Part shown: positions 48,485 through 60,690 of the stretch, piece by piece
Numbering within the stretch: position 1 is the stretch's first letter
How the letters are laid out: each line of letters opens with the position of its first letter
Assembly (NCBI RefSeq): GCF_964355755.1
Contig: NC_092679.1
Location: forward strand, 12,762,932 to 12,826,931
DNA length: 64,000 bases
From: Antedon mediterranea
Lineage: Eukaryota > Echinodermata > Crinoidea > Comatulida > Antedonidae
Direction: 5' to 3'
Program-made: the position numbers and the translations under genes
Notes under the pieces: generated by a model
The model's input: the letters and a program-made list of their open reading frames with translations, nothing else
What the model was told of the DNA's origin: nothing
Databases searched by the model: none

Positions 48485-48829
48485 ATGCTAGGAAGATGTT
48501 TCCTACTGTCACTGTTGGTGACTCTGGCACTCAGCTATGTTGTAGAGAATGAAGAACTGGATGGTGTTTCTCAATTAATTGTTATAAAACATGGATGTGG
48601 CGATGAGACAAAAGGAAAGTGTATGGCATTCTTTATAATATATATGTATATCCTAGAGTTGTTGAGGGATATAGATTTATAGTTATATTTAGTTCATATT
48701 TGTGTCATCATCTCATTTTGTATTTAATTTACATGTTCCACAATAGTTTTTATTCAACACTATTTCAAAGAGAAAAATATTAAAGTCATATACTGTAAAG
48801 AAAGTAATAAATGTTAATGTTAAGTCCGT

Positions 48830-49080
48830 GTTTGAACTTATTACAAGTTCAGTCCTAAATGGTAAATTCTAACTTATTACAAGATAAGGCCGACATAAAA
48901 GTTTTGTGTTCAAACTTATTACAAGATAATTCATAAAATGTTTGTGTTCCAACTTATACAAGATAGTCATAGGTCTGTTCAAATGCATTACAAGATAGTC
49001 ATAAGGTTAGTGTTTGAACTTAATATTACAAATTAAGTGTCCAAATATACAAATACATTAGCAAATAAAAAGATTACATA
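48830..49080 (-). repeat. Minisatellite in FReD intron 1, inverted relative of 40225-40560
   Basis: Irregular tandem units of about 35 bp with GTGTTCAAACTTATTACAAG and AGATAGTCATAAGG words. Confidence 0.5.
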
Positions 49081-49163
49081 ATATTGTCGAACACGAACTT
49101 TTATGTTTTTGTATGTGCTAATCCAAATATCAAGTTGATCTGTGTGTTTAAAATATAACAATA

Positions 49164-49669
49164 GAGAGGTTTCGCAACCTTACGAATACGATAACGAAAA
49201 CGGATACGTCACGAACACGTATTCGTTTTCGTAAGCCATAAAAAAATCTGTTTCGCATGGCAACGAAATATTGAGGCGCGTCCAAAATATGACTGCGGTA
49301 AATTTGAGCGAAGCGCAGGTACGTGTTGCTTGGTGCTTGGCTGCCTATGCCTAGCGTAACATCAAAGCGAGTGAGGACTTTAAAAACTGCTATTTATCAA
49401 AATTGACTTGGCATTTTAGTAAATTACTTTAGTAAATTACTTTCAATAAATCTATAATTATATTATAATCATGAATCATTCCTCATTCAAATGCAAAATG
49501 TGCAAAATAGATCAAAAACTATACTCGTTTTGTAGTTACGAATATGACTGGTGATATTTGTCAACACGAATACGCTTTACGAATGTGAAATGGGGATCAG
49601 CTCAAAAGTTTCACAAATGTATGACGTATCCGTTTTCGTTATCGTATTCGTAAGGTTGCGAAACCTCCC
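49164..49669. mobile_element. 506-bp TA-flanked MITE with 45-bp terminal inverted repeats
   Basis: AGGTTTCGCAACCTTACGAA at the left is exactly complemented at the right, and pairing continues for about 45 bp through ACGATAACGAAAACGGATAC. TA on both sides (49162-49163, 49670-49671). Non-coding interior. The near-perfect ends suggest a recent insertion into intron 1 of FReD copy 3. Confidence 0.7.
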
Positions 49670-52041
49670 TATTAACAATATAATCACTGATCTGTATCTT
49701 TAACCAGGTGGTAGTTTATGCAAATTAGAACCTACTATGATGTATGCTTGTGGAGTGATTAGTTCACTTGTGATATGTAGCTTGTTGGGTAAAACACAAG
49801 CACAACTTAGCCTGAAGTTAGACTGAGATTTACAAAGTTAGAGTGAGACCTAGTTTAAGGCTTACTTTAGAAGCTTAAAGTTAGACTGAAATAGTGAAAT
49901 ATCTCTATGGACTAAATTATATAGTTTTAGAGGCTTCACTTAGCAGCCTAAAGTTTTTAGCGAGGTCTGGAGTTTTAGTTTAGTCGTAGGCCTAAACTAG
50001 TGAGACACTGGCATATTTATTTATTTTATTTATTTATTAAAGATCCAACAATATCTATTATGTAGACTATTATTTTTTTGTAAATCTTTTCAAAGGTTAT
50101 GCATAAGCCAAAAGTGGTGCTTACATGATCAATATTCATGATGGAGGTGAACCATTCCGTGTTTACTGCGATATTGACACTGATGGAGGTGGATGGACAG
50201 TAAGGCTAAACCGGTATAATACATTAATAAACTGGGGCTATTTAGGGTTAATTTATGAGTATCAAGTAGATTAAAATAAACATTTCATTGACACCTAGGC
50301 CTACAGTGCAATTGATACGAATACTATTAAACATAATTTCAGTCTTCCAAAATCCTGCCATTAACATGTCAGCATTTTATTACATTACAGTTTCTTTTGT
50401 TTTAATCTTGATTATGTTTGCAAAGGTCTTTCAAAGACGAGAAGATGGATCCATGAATTTCTATAGAAATTGGGCAACATACAAGGCAGGGTTTGGGAAT
50501 GTTAATAGTGAGCATTGGCTTGGTAATGATAATATTCATCGCCTTACATCTGATGGTCACTTTGAAATGAGGGTGGACATGTCCACCTTTGAGGGTTAAT
50601 CGGCCTACGCTCACTACGGCAACTTCCGAATAGGTGATGAGGGAAGTAACTACAAACTGATATGTGGTGGCTATAGTGGTAATGCAGGTAAGGACTTGTT
50701 TACACACCTTTGGCTCATACAGTATTTTTGGTTCAATACTTTAAATACTGTATGTACAGTGGAATATAGTAATAATAATCAAACCTATATAGCACCAATT
50801 TCAAAACGATGATCAAAGACGCACATTCTGAAATTGTCTAAATAAATGAGTTTTTAAATTAATTTTAAATGAGTCAAAAGTGGGTGAAAGTTTAAATGTA
50901 TAGAGTAAAAAAAATTAGTAAAATAATGAAAATTATAAGAGTTTGGTTAAAGAAAGCAGAACTAATTACTCTAGAGTGAAATATACAATTTACTATGAAA
51001 TAAAGAATTAAAGAATAAATGTGGGACACACCCACTGAAAAAAAAGACATAATAACAATTATTTAAATTTTTCTTTATTTCATAAAAACAGTTGCGTGTC
51101 ACAAATATGATATGCCAAATTGTGCATGAAAAAGTGATAATAAACATCAAAAACACAGAGAAAAAAAACACTCAGGAGAGGGAAACACTGAGAAAAAAAG
51201 GAAATTAAGAATTACGGAGCTCAATATAAAAATCATTGGACTACAAGCAACAAATCTAAAATTGTTAACATGGGAAAAATTTCAGACATCGATTTTAGGG
51301 GGACTAATAAAGGGATTTGCAAAATTCAATATTTATATGCATATTAAGTCACAGAAACAAATGGGACAAAAAAACAATTCTGCATAATATTAATCACTTC
51401 ACAATCACAAAACTGGAAGATATATTGGAATATTCCTTTATCAATCAATACATTTGAATAAACATTTTACAACTTTTGTTTATTGGTCAACATTACAGGT
51501 TGTAGTCAATTTGTGTACCGAATTTCAGCAATTAAAAACGTATAAATGAATAATTTATAAATAAATAATTATTATATATTGAGATTACTTGGGGCAACTG
51601 TTTAACATAAATTTGTAATTGTTAATAACTAATACTGTATCTATAACTCAACTTAACTATTAATAAGCAGGATTTCATTAGGTAGTAAATTAGGACGTAC
51701 TATATACCAAAGTGCACATTATGTCCAATTTACTGAAATTAGGCTAGATTGTACTCAAGTGATATTTAAATATAATTATTATCTTTATTTTAGGTGATTC
51801 ACTGACAGCACATAACAATCTCCAGTTTTCGACGTTTGACCAAGATCATGACACATCAGCCTCATCATGTTCTGTGTCATTAAAAGCAGCTTGGTGGTAT
51901 GGTGGCTGTCATAGTTCAAATCTGAATGGATTGTACCTGGGTGGTACAACTGATCAGAATGCAAAAGGTGTGGTGTAGGGAAATTGGAAAGGGCACTACT
52001 ATTCCTTGAAAACGACTGAGATGAAAATACGTAGAATATAA

Positions 52042-53372
52042 TGGTAGCATGATATAGTGAAGTTAAACTCAGAGTATAATAATTAATTTGAAAATTAATC
52101 AAATTCAAAGACACCAAGCTTTTAAAAATGTATGTAAAATTAAATACACTTAATGTGAAAAATAAGTTGATTCTAATAATTCAAGCAGGACGCTATAAAT
52201 ACTAGCATTTATTCAAGGTTTTTATTCAATAAAACGAAAATTTACATTCTAGCCAAAGGCTAAATTTTGTACAATTTTACAAAATATTGCACATATAAAA
52301 AAGTTATCACATAAAAAGAACATATTATATTAAAATGAATTAGATAAAGTACATAATATGAAAATGAAAAAAACATTGAAAAATCAAAGAAATTGTTACG
52401 AATCACGGTCTAATAAAATATCTATATTAAAACTTATGTATTATTTGTTTATTATTTCACATTGGTTGATGACGGCAACGTTTGCTAAATGTAATTATTC
52501 TTTATTATTCAACAGGTTAATTAGGTATGGCAAAGGGCTATTTTTATATCATTTAGTTTTACATTTTATTTGTTGATATGGGTTGGTCTTTCTTAAGTTG
52601 TACGGTTTATTTCTAGGCTGTAGCCATGATTGAAAATATGCTGATTTATTATCCACAGATTGATATTTTCATTTTTTTCTGTGATGCAATATATCGTGAA
52701 GGGAAAATATAAAAGAACAGTATTTCCCCGATTTTTAACAGATCCTGTAAAAAAAAGCACAATTCAGGTACAAGAAAACGCCACGCTAGGTCTACAGCTA
52801 GCATACAATGTTCATACGTTACAGCTTGACATAAGCCCTGTCTACTAGGTCATTCAACACAAGCTATTAGGTAATACTAGCAGGGAACCTGTGTCTTTAT
52901 CTGCCTTACTATGTGGTTCCAAACTTCACATTGGAGGAATAAGTATAATAATAGTGAACACTGATAAAAGTACTCTGACAATTTGTCGATATAAAAAAAA
53001 TTGTATCAAGAATCAAATTTGGAACTGTTTACGGACATTGATTTTTTTTTTACACTATTCCTTAACGTTGAAATATCTGTAAGCTAAAAAATAAAAGCAA
53101 TACTGGATATGGAACTTTAAACTTTACTTTGACTGTTCGGACTGTACAAAAATAGAAGACGCTGAAGAAATATTGTGTTGTGTGAATTATTCTATGGTGC
53201 GCATCAGAAAGTGACAACGTGCATGTTCATAATAGAGACATGTTGAACTCTGCAAATCAGTCAGCAGTTAAAAAATTTCAATGATAAAATTTAAAAAAAA
53301 TGGTAATTTATAGTGAGATGTATTGAATGGATACTGCTGCTTTGGACTTAAAATCAACACAAAAAAATGCAC
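52042..53372. other. 3' flank of FReD copy 3, duplicated with 14332-15645
   Basis: Collinear with the flank of copy 1. No convincing gene. Confidence 0.5.
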
Positions 53373-53544
53373 ATGGTGGTAGTAGTTGACATTAGATACG
53401 CGCAGCAGCAGACATTAACGAAAGTAAAATACCAAGCTTATTTTGGGTGTTTTTCGTTTATTGTGTATTATTAGATAGCTATAGATAAAATAAAAAAGTG
53501 GACATAAATCGAATCAGAATACTAATACTTATCATTTACACATT

Positions 53545-53620
53545 TTGCAGATTCAAACTTGAACTTACTAAGCATTACTATCAATGGCCCCAGTGTTTTA
53601 CTCACTGAGCTAGCCATGAT
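53545..53620 (-). repeat. tRNA-like sequence (SINE head or tRNA pseudogene)
   Basis: The minus strand reads ATGGCTAGCTCAGTGAGTAA (box A) and, at tRNA spacing, GTTTGAATCTGC (box B). The anticodon arm does not pair well. No CCA or long tail recognised. Confidence 0.4.
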
Positions 53621-53649
53621 TTACAAAATTCATTCTGTTTAAAGTTGTA

Positions 53650-54045
53650 TTGTCCCCCAAAACATGAAAAATAAAGATGAAAAAAATCAAATTTTGAATA
53701 GACCATTTTGTAGTTATAATAAAGTTATTCACTTTCGCCGAAAAAAATATTGATTTCGCTTATAAAAAATCAAAATAAGTTTACCATTTTTTCGAACTCA
53801 TAAGCTCAGAAATTCCTAAATAACGATGGTTAGCTAACAGCTCATAAATATGCATGATATGTTAATGAGTATCCAAACAGGGGAGATCCGATCGGTTCAC
53901 CACGTAAACAAACATGTGCAAAAAACAGAAGAAAGTGCTGGGGTTTCCCTGATCGTATGATGTAAAAAGCTGCCGTTAATTTGCTGGTAAGTAGAATTCT
54001 ATTTTAGATGAATGACACATCCTCCTATAATAGTTTTTGGCGTAT
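53650..54045. mobile_element. Relative of the 41816-42339 MITE, right end not found
   Basis: Starts TTGTCCCCCAAAACATG after TA and shares interior words (AAAGTTATTCACTTTCGCC, ATGCATGATATGTTAATGAG). GGGAGATCCGATCGGTTCAC at 53880-53899 recalls 43276-43290. The end is not clear before 54045. Confidence 0.4.
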
Positions 54046-54332
54046 AGTTATAGGGTTTGTAGAAAGCGACGACCTCGAATTGGACGTCCCCAACGACCCG
54101 AGCGACCTCGCATTGGACGACCTAGAATTGGACGACCCATAACACGAAACCGACGACCCCTAATTATTAGGGGTAATAGCCTAGGCCTAAGCGTGGTATA
54201 ACATCCCGAAGCCGAACATAGCCAAACATCTTTAAACCATACCTTAATACTCGCAAGCAAGCAATTGATTGAAAAAATACAGAACTATCGCCTTTTGATA
54301 CTGAATGTGTCGACACGAACAAACGAACAGAT
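54046..54332. repeat. GC-richer short tandem repeat and junction of truncated Gypsy element
   Basis: CGACCTCGCATTGGACGAC-type units recur about five times to 54160. The following 170 bp contain no recognisable Gypsy gag or protease, so the retroelement is truncated at about 54330. Confidence 0.45.
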
Positions 54333-56879
54333 ATGGAATGCCAAGAGTGCATCATTAAAACTGCAGTACGAATTTGCTTAGACCCTCGCGAACTAAATAA
54401 GGCTATACGCCGTCAGCACTACCCAATGAATACGCTAGAATCGGTAATCGCAAAAATGCCAAATGCTAAAGTTTTTTCGAAATTTGACGCGACATCTGGC
54501 TACTGGCAGTTAATGCTAAGTGAGAAAAGCTCTAAGCTAACCACATTTAACACCCCTTGGGGTAGATATAGATTTAAACGCATGCCCTTTGGTATAAACT
54601 CCGCAGGTGAAATTTGGCAACGTGCAATGGAAGAGGAGTTTGATAATATACCAGGCATTGGCATAATAGTTGACGACATGCTAATAGTCGGAGATAACGA
54701 TGCGCAACACGATGAAAGGTTGCAAATATTTTTTGACAAAGTTCGTGCATCTGGTCTGAAACTAAATCGCCCTAAATCTGAAGTAACTGTAGATCACGTT
54801 GAATATTCAGGACATCTACTTACAGCCCAAGGCCTAAAACCGAGCCCTAACAGGATTAGAGCCCTAACAGAAATGCCCAGACCCAAAACAAAAAACGAAT
54901 TGGAAACCTTTTTGGGAATTATGGTATATCTTGCCAAGTTCGTCCCTAATTTATCCAACGTGACAGCCCCACTCCGTGCACTTCTTGCAAAAGGAGTTGA
55001 TTGGTCATGGGAATCCCAACATGAGGAAACATAGAAACTCATAGATATCTCCACAACAGCGCCGACATTAAAATACTATGATGCTAGCCAGCCAGTAAGA
55101 GTGGCAACAGACGCAAGCAACCAAGGTTTTGGTTCTATGATTAGTCAAGTAGGGCAACCGGTAGCCTATGCATCCCGTAGATTAAACCAGGCTGAAACTA
55201 ATTACGCGCCTATCGAGAAAAAAATGGCCGCCATCCAGTTTGGATGTGCACGATTTCATGATTATATTTATGGAGCAAAAACAATCATGGAAACCGACCA
55301 CAAGCCCCTAGTGGGAATATTTCAAAAACCACTCCATAAATTAAGCCCCAGGCTACAGAGAATGCGATTAGCACTGCTTAGATATGACCTTGAAGTTGTG
55401 TGGGTACCTGGTAAGGAAAACCTTATCCCAGACACGCTAAGCCGTGCTACCCTTAGGGATGACCCCCCACAAATTGAGAACGATGAATACATAGTATCAA
55501 GTATTATAAACCAACTACCAATAACGGACGAAAAATTGGTAGAATTACGCAGAGCATCCAAAAGAGACCCGACACTCACATTAGTACGTCAATTCGCAGA
55601 GTCCAAATGGCCAGAAAAAACAGCAATTCCATTAGAAGCTAGGCCATACTTTAATTTGAAAGACGAAATTGTGTCGTGTAATAACTTATTGTTTCGTGGA
55701 AACCAAATCTTAATTCCTAAAGTTATGCAACCAGAAATGTTAAAAAAGTTGCATGAGAGCCACCAAGGCATAGTAAAATCGAAACAACGAGCGAAAACAA
55801 TTATGTTCTGGCCCGGCATGAATGCTCAAATAGTGGACATAATCTCAAAATGTTCAACTTGCATGGAATTTCGCTGTAAACGCGCAGCAGAACCGATGCA
55901 ACCACACGAAATACCAGACCGCCCCTGGGCAAAAGTCGGTACAGATTTATTCGAAATCGGACCGAAAGATTATATTATTATAACAGATTATTACTCAAAG
56001 TTTCCAGAAGTAATAGAGATCACAGATAAAACCGCACAAACAGTAGTAGACGCTACCAAATCCGTATTTAGTAGATCAGGAACCCCACTAATAGTCATCA
56101 GCGATAACGGTCCTTGCTATGACAGCGATGTATATCACAAATTCGCAACCGACTGGAGATTCCAACACATAACAACAAGTCCAGGATTTCCCCAATCTAA
56201 TGGACAAGTAGAAAATTCAGTCAAATCTGTTAAAAAGCTCTTAAAGAAAGCGATAAAGACGGGTAATGACCCATACAATTCACTCCTAGAATTTAGAAAC
56301 ACCCCCATTGATGGTACAGATGGATATTCACCGAGTGAATTACTAAACAGTAGACTCTTAAGATCCAAATTGCCAACAACAGAGGCACTTTTAAAACCAC
56401 ACATTGCACCCCCTATGAAAAATAAACTATAAGACAGACAACAAAAACAAAAATCATATTATGACCAAAAGGCAAGAAGTTTAATCAAACAGCCAACCAT
56501 AGGCAAACCTGTCAGATTCAGGAATGCAAAAGGGGAATGAGAATATGGTATTGTGAAGGCTAAATTAAATCAGCCTCGAAGTGTATTAGTACAGAATGAT
56601 TATGGAAAGGTATTTAAGAGGAACCGTAGACACATGTATGATACGAAGGAAAACCATATTCCGCAACAGACACAACATGATTCTGATGTTAATTTACCTG
56701 AACAAGATATGTCTGATCACAATGACATACCACAAAATGATCATAATAATCCTATTGTCCACAACCCAACCCATCAGGCTACATATGAATCAGTTCAAAT
56801 TAAACCAAATGTAACAACACGTAGTGGCAGAATATCTAAGGGAGCAACTAAGCTCAATATGAAAGTCGACAAAGTATAA
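54333..56879 (+). pseudogene. Ty3/Gypsy pol, 5'-truncated, three stop codons
   Basis: One reading frame runs through. Reverse transcriptase (54333-55034) starts inside the domain (ICLDPRELNKAI) and has FSKFDA (Asp about residue 52) and the catalytic box as IVDD (about 112-115). After TAG at 55032-55034 the same frame gives RNase H (TDAS; ETDHKPL), integrase zinc finger (H218, H221, C251, C254 of the second segment) and the DDE triad D282, D335, E371, with the usual 35 residues between the last two. TAA at 56430-56432 and TGA at 56538-56540 interrupt the C-terminal tail, which ends at 56879. Gag, protease and the RT N-terminus are missing. In sequence style it is nearest to Mag-like Gypsy elements. 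Catalytic residues are all kept, so it died fairly recently. Confidence 0.85.
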
Positions 56880-57106
56880 ATCAAAGATTGAGTAAATTGT
56901 GTTAAAGAGTTATTTAGTGTTAATTATGAGTTATTGTTTTAAGGTTAATAGAAATAACTATATGTACGCATTATTCACGTTTCAGATATACTTTATTGTA
57001 AGAAATCCATGTACAGTACAACATGTTAAGTCATAAGAAAAATCACTATTTGTATTACTGCTAAAAGCATCATCTACTCAGTATTGTAATAATATTAAAG
57101 GGAGCA

Positions 57107-57222
57107 TGTAATGTATGTTAACAATAACTACATACTCCAACATATGATGTTGTCGCCCTCTATAGGGATAATAAAAAAACAGTCGTACACAAACATGGCT
57201 CCTGTCATTATTAAACATCACA
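57107..57222 (+). repeat. Candidate 3' LTR of the Gypsy element
   Basis: A purine run AAAGGGAGCA abuts TGTAATGTATG, and the block ends ...AAACATCACA, giving TG...CA termini and about 116 bp. No 5' LTR exists in the window to confirm it. 56880-57106 is the untranslated stretch between pol and LTR. Confidence 0.5.
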
Positions 57223-57451
57223 ATCTAAGCTAGGGCTATAATATAAGCCTACTTCTACTATCTAGTAGGGCCTAGGCCTAGTTAGTACTGTAGTTTACTA
57301 CTGTGTAGTGTAGTGTAGCAGCAGCTGTAGGCAGGCAGATAATCGGGTCAGAAAAGTAGACGGGAACCCACTTTGAGGCCTAGCTAGCTGGTCCTATATA
57401 TCGTACTCGCCTAGCTAAGCCATCACTCCACAACTAGCTACAGGAAATAGG
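57223..57451. other. Non-coding with short TAGGCCTA stretch
   Basis: TAGGGCCTAGGCCTAG near 57265. Nothing else. Confidence 0.35.
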
Positions 57452-57461
57452 CCTACTATGT

Positions 57462-58518
57462 GGGTGTCACGAAACTTAAGACCACGAAAGCTAAGACCCC
57501 CTAAGACCTAAGATCACGAAAGCTAAGACCCAAGACGTCCTAAGAATAAGATTACAAATATTTATCTTTCGCACCTGCCTTGTATTTTAACTCCCAGCAT
57601 TTATTCTTAATACCACACCTTAGAATTGGCACTTTCATGAAAAAGAATCACATAAATAGTAACAAATACATTTTTAAATTGATGATTGATGATTTTACAG
57701 ACGTTTTTCTTGCAAACAAAATACAGTAGGCCTACCCACGTTCAATGTTTTTGTTTCTATGGAACGTCAAAAGAGCAAAAATTATATATAGAGGGCTGAA
57801 AACTCTGTGGAGTCCATCTACAGTGTGGATGGAACAATGTAAAATTAAAATTGTAATGATATTATAATAGTATAATCATGCAAGTACGAAGAAATAAATA
57901 CTGGCAAATAAATTTTAATTTAAAAATCATGATAAGTTTTTTTGTTTCGTTTTCTTTCTGTTTTTATACTTGTACTATTATTGTTGCTCTTTTGGCGCTC
58001 CATAGAAACAAAAACATTGAGCATGGGGAGCTCGAGGAGTTACAGTATACAGTACAAAGAAACACGTCTGTAAAATCATCAATTTAAAGGATTTATTTAT
58101 TTGTTTTTATGTGTTTCTCCTTCTAAAAGTGTGGTATTCAGGATAAAGTTAGTCAATAAATTTGGAGTCAAAATACAAGAAATGTAGGTGCGTAAGAAAA
58201 ACATCCTCTGAACCAACACAATGGAGTAAATATATACCAACAAACAACCCGTCAAGTTTGTTTGTTGTAAAGAAAAAATATACATTTACTCAACGGTCGA
58301 AAATAATGCGAGTTTATCTATGTTTTGCGGTAGTATTAAATTATATTTATTGTAATAAATTAAACCTACTGTGTTTAAAATTATGTATGGATGAACAAGT
58401 ATTGTTTTTAAGCTGTAGTATATCTTAGAATTTGTAATCTTAGGTCTTGGGTCTTAGCTTTCGTGATCTTAGGTCTTAGGGGGTCTTAGCTTTCGTGGTC
58501 TTAGGTTTCGTGACACCC
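57462..58518. mobile_element. 1.06-kb fold-back TIR element with perfect 10-bp target duplication
   Basis: The termini GGGTGTCACGAAACTTAAGA and the complement at 58499-58518 match. CCTACTATGT occurs immediately outside both ends (57452-57461, 58519-58528). The arms pair for about 300 bp, including repeated ACGAAAGCTAAGACC words, AATACCACAC, GATGATTTTACAGACG and CAATGTTTTTGTTTCTATGG, and leave an AT-rich loop of about 190 bp. Long TIRs with a 9-10-bp duplication fit Mutator-like (MULE) elements. Non-coding, hence non-autonomous. Confidence 0.75.
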
Positions 58519-58528
58519 CCTACTATGT

Positions 58529-60343
58529 TGATGTACCATTGATATACATTTGGAGCTCGAATTAATTTTAAAGTCCAAAAAAAGACTAACTGATGACAAA
58601 AAACGAACATTTGGAAAATGATCAGCATACAGTACCAAAGAAGTTGACGGTAGAATAGATTGTTGTTGACAGCAACCAAAACGAAAACACTAGTAATTAG
58701 ACTAGGCCTTTTTGAGGGAGGAGATGCACTTTTCAGGGATTCCTTACTGTACATTAGTACCCCAAATTGAAAACTTCAGATTTATGTACAGAAATAATAA
58801 TTATATGTATGCAATAAATTGTGAAATATTTAACTTTTCTATTTGACTTTTGTATTTATACATCATTGTTTTTCAATTTATAGACTTAAGCTAATGAAGA
58901 CTGGAACAGAAGTTACACCCATACAGCATTTTAAAGGCAACTGGCAGTAGACTCGGTAGTGGAACACAAGATAAATATTGGATGACTATCATAAAGCATT
59001 AGGCAAATGTGTTGGTTGTTTTCCAGCTTTTAAAATGTTGTATAGTTTTCATAATTCGAGCAATAACATTTGTATACAGCATTATATAAATAAAAAATAC
59101 TACTACAGTACATGAGATAAAATCACCATAATTTTAATGTGTGAAGATTTACAGTACAGTACAGTAAAAAATGAGTTAATTACTAGTACTAGATGGCACG
59201 CTCGCTTCGCTCGCGTACCATCTAGGGGTGCTCACAGATGGTTCTCGAATACAGTAGAATCCACGGACGGGGACTTTTTTGGGACACTAAACAAAAACGG
59301 AAGTGTCCCCCTAATTGGGGTATTCAGAAATAGAGACAACAAAACAAATACTGGATTCCATAAAGGACAATTAATTTATGTGGATTAAAGAAATTAGGGA
59401 GAAATGGAAATGTATGTACGGGAATTGGGCGGCACGTGGTGGTGGTGATGGAACCGCAGTAATAAAGTTGATTGTATTTATATATTATAAGAACCAAACT
59501 AAATAAATAGACCTAGACATTCTGCGAAATGGAAATCGGAAATTCAAGCTCCTATTCAGTGAAAAATTAAACTGTAGTCTACCTAAATATTTAGGGCAAA
59601 TCATCGGTTGTGGTGTTGAAATTCCTGTAAACATTTGTGTGAACCAAACTGGGTCGAATTTCTGTCATGAGTACTGATTTGTTGGCCTGTGATTTATGAC
59701 GCCTAAGGGATCTATCTAGACTTATTTTTTAGAATAATGTACGTACCTGTCAGATACAATTGTCTTGTGTCGTATAATAAATAAGTACTGTAATAGTTAC
59801 TGAAGTTACTATTACAATCTCGTCAATGAAAACACGAAAATGTATATGCACTTACTTATGAAAACGTATACAGTATTATACTCAGTTATTGAAACAGTAG
59901 GTTTAAAAAAGTTTCGTTTGTCTGTAAAATGATGTAATCAAGCTGTTTACATGAGTCTTAATGTATAAGCACATCAATAATAAAATAGTTTTTCTATCCT
60001 GTAATTGGCGAGATTATGGTCGCTGTTGAATGAAATAAAGCCAATCGGTATCATATTTGTACAGAAACGTTTTCGCGGCCGAAGGGTGTAACCTAAATTC
60101 GTTGTATTATCGTCAAGAACTAACTGTAACTAAACTTACATAGAAAGTAGGGTATCATAAATTTGGCCTTAGCACTCGGGGGAGTGGCTAAGATGAAGTC
60201 CGTGGGACTACTAAATATAAATTGTAATGAACCTCGAGGGACATAAATAGGAATATTTCATGTTTCATTATCAATGTATAATAAATGGAAACTGTTTACC
60301 GATTCAAATAATAGAAATTGGTTTTTAACATTTTCCGAACCTA
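58529..60343. other. Non-coding DNA with a palindromic scrap
   Basis: 59191-59224 is a palindrome (AGATGGCACGCTCGC...GCGTACCATCT). No gene recognised. Elsewhere AT-rich. Confidence 0.4.
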
Positions 60344-60690
60344 TTGCAAGTTTATTCTCAAAGGGCCCATATATTTACCTACCGTATGTGTTAAACCAAG
60401 GGCTCATAAATTTACCTACAGTACTTGTGTTAAACCAAACTCTGGCAGACTGAGAGATTGGGATGTTCCATTCATCGCAAATCAATACATTTGTATAATC
60501 GTATATTAAATCTATCAAAATAGTATTTTTTAAAGAAAATCGGCCTGTCTTCAACATTATGATGGTGTACTCTAGCAATCTATCAAAATAGTATTTTTTA
60601 AAGAAAATCGGCCTGTCTTCAACATTATGATGGTGTACTCTAGCTGTTCAACCGGTTTTCAGCTATTAAAAACAATTATCGTAGGAGGAG
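60344..60690 (+). repeat. Direct repeat copy 1 with internal 68-bp tandem duplication
   Basis: TTGCAAGTTTATTCTCAAAG through GGAGGAGATAGGAAAATGCG matches 61167-61465. AATCTATCAAAATAGTATTT begins at 60509 and again at 60577. Confidence 0.65.

Larger units (their letters stand above)
48485..52041 (+). pseudogene. FReD copy 3: fibrinogen-related gene with multiple stops
   Basis: Exon 1, 48485-48620, is open: signal peptide MLGRCFLLSLLVTLALSYVV and linker ENEELDGVSQLIVIKHGCGD, donor GTATGG, phase 1. Exon 2, about 50096-50199, lacks its first third (the PRDC Cys region) and has TAA at 50104-50106 in the remaining frame, but keeps VYCDIDTDGGGWT and donor GTAAGG. Exon 3, 50426-50687, has TAA at 50597-50599 after STFEG. 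Exon 4, 51794-52041, has TAG at 51976-51978 replacing the Trp of the VVW motif, and otherwise retains FDQDHD, both Cys and KIRRI-stop. Introns and flanks align with copy 1, so copies 1 and 3 are a segmental duplication. With three separate nonsense sites it cannot make a fibrinogen domain. Confidence 0.75.
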
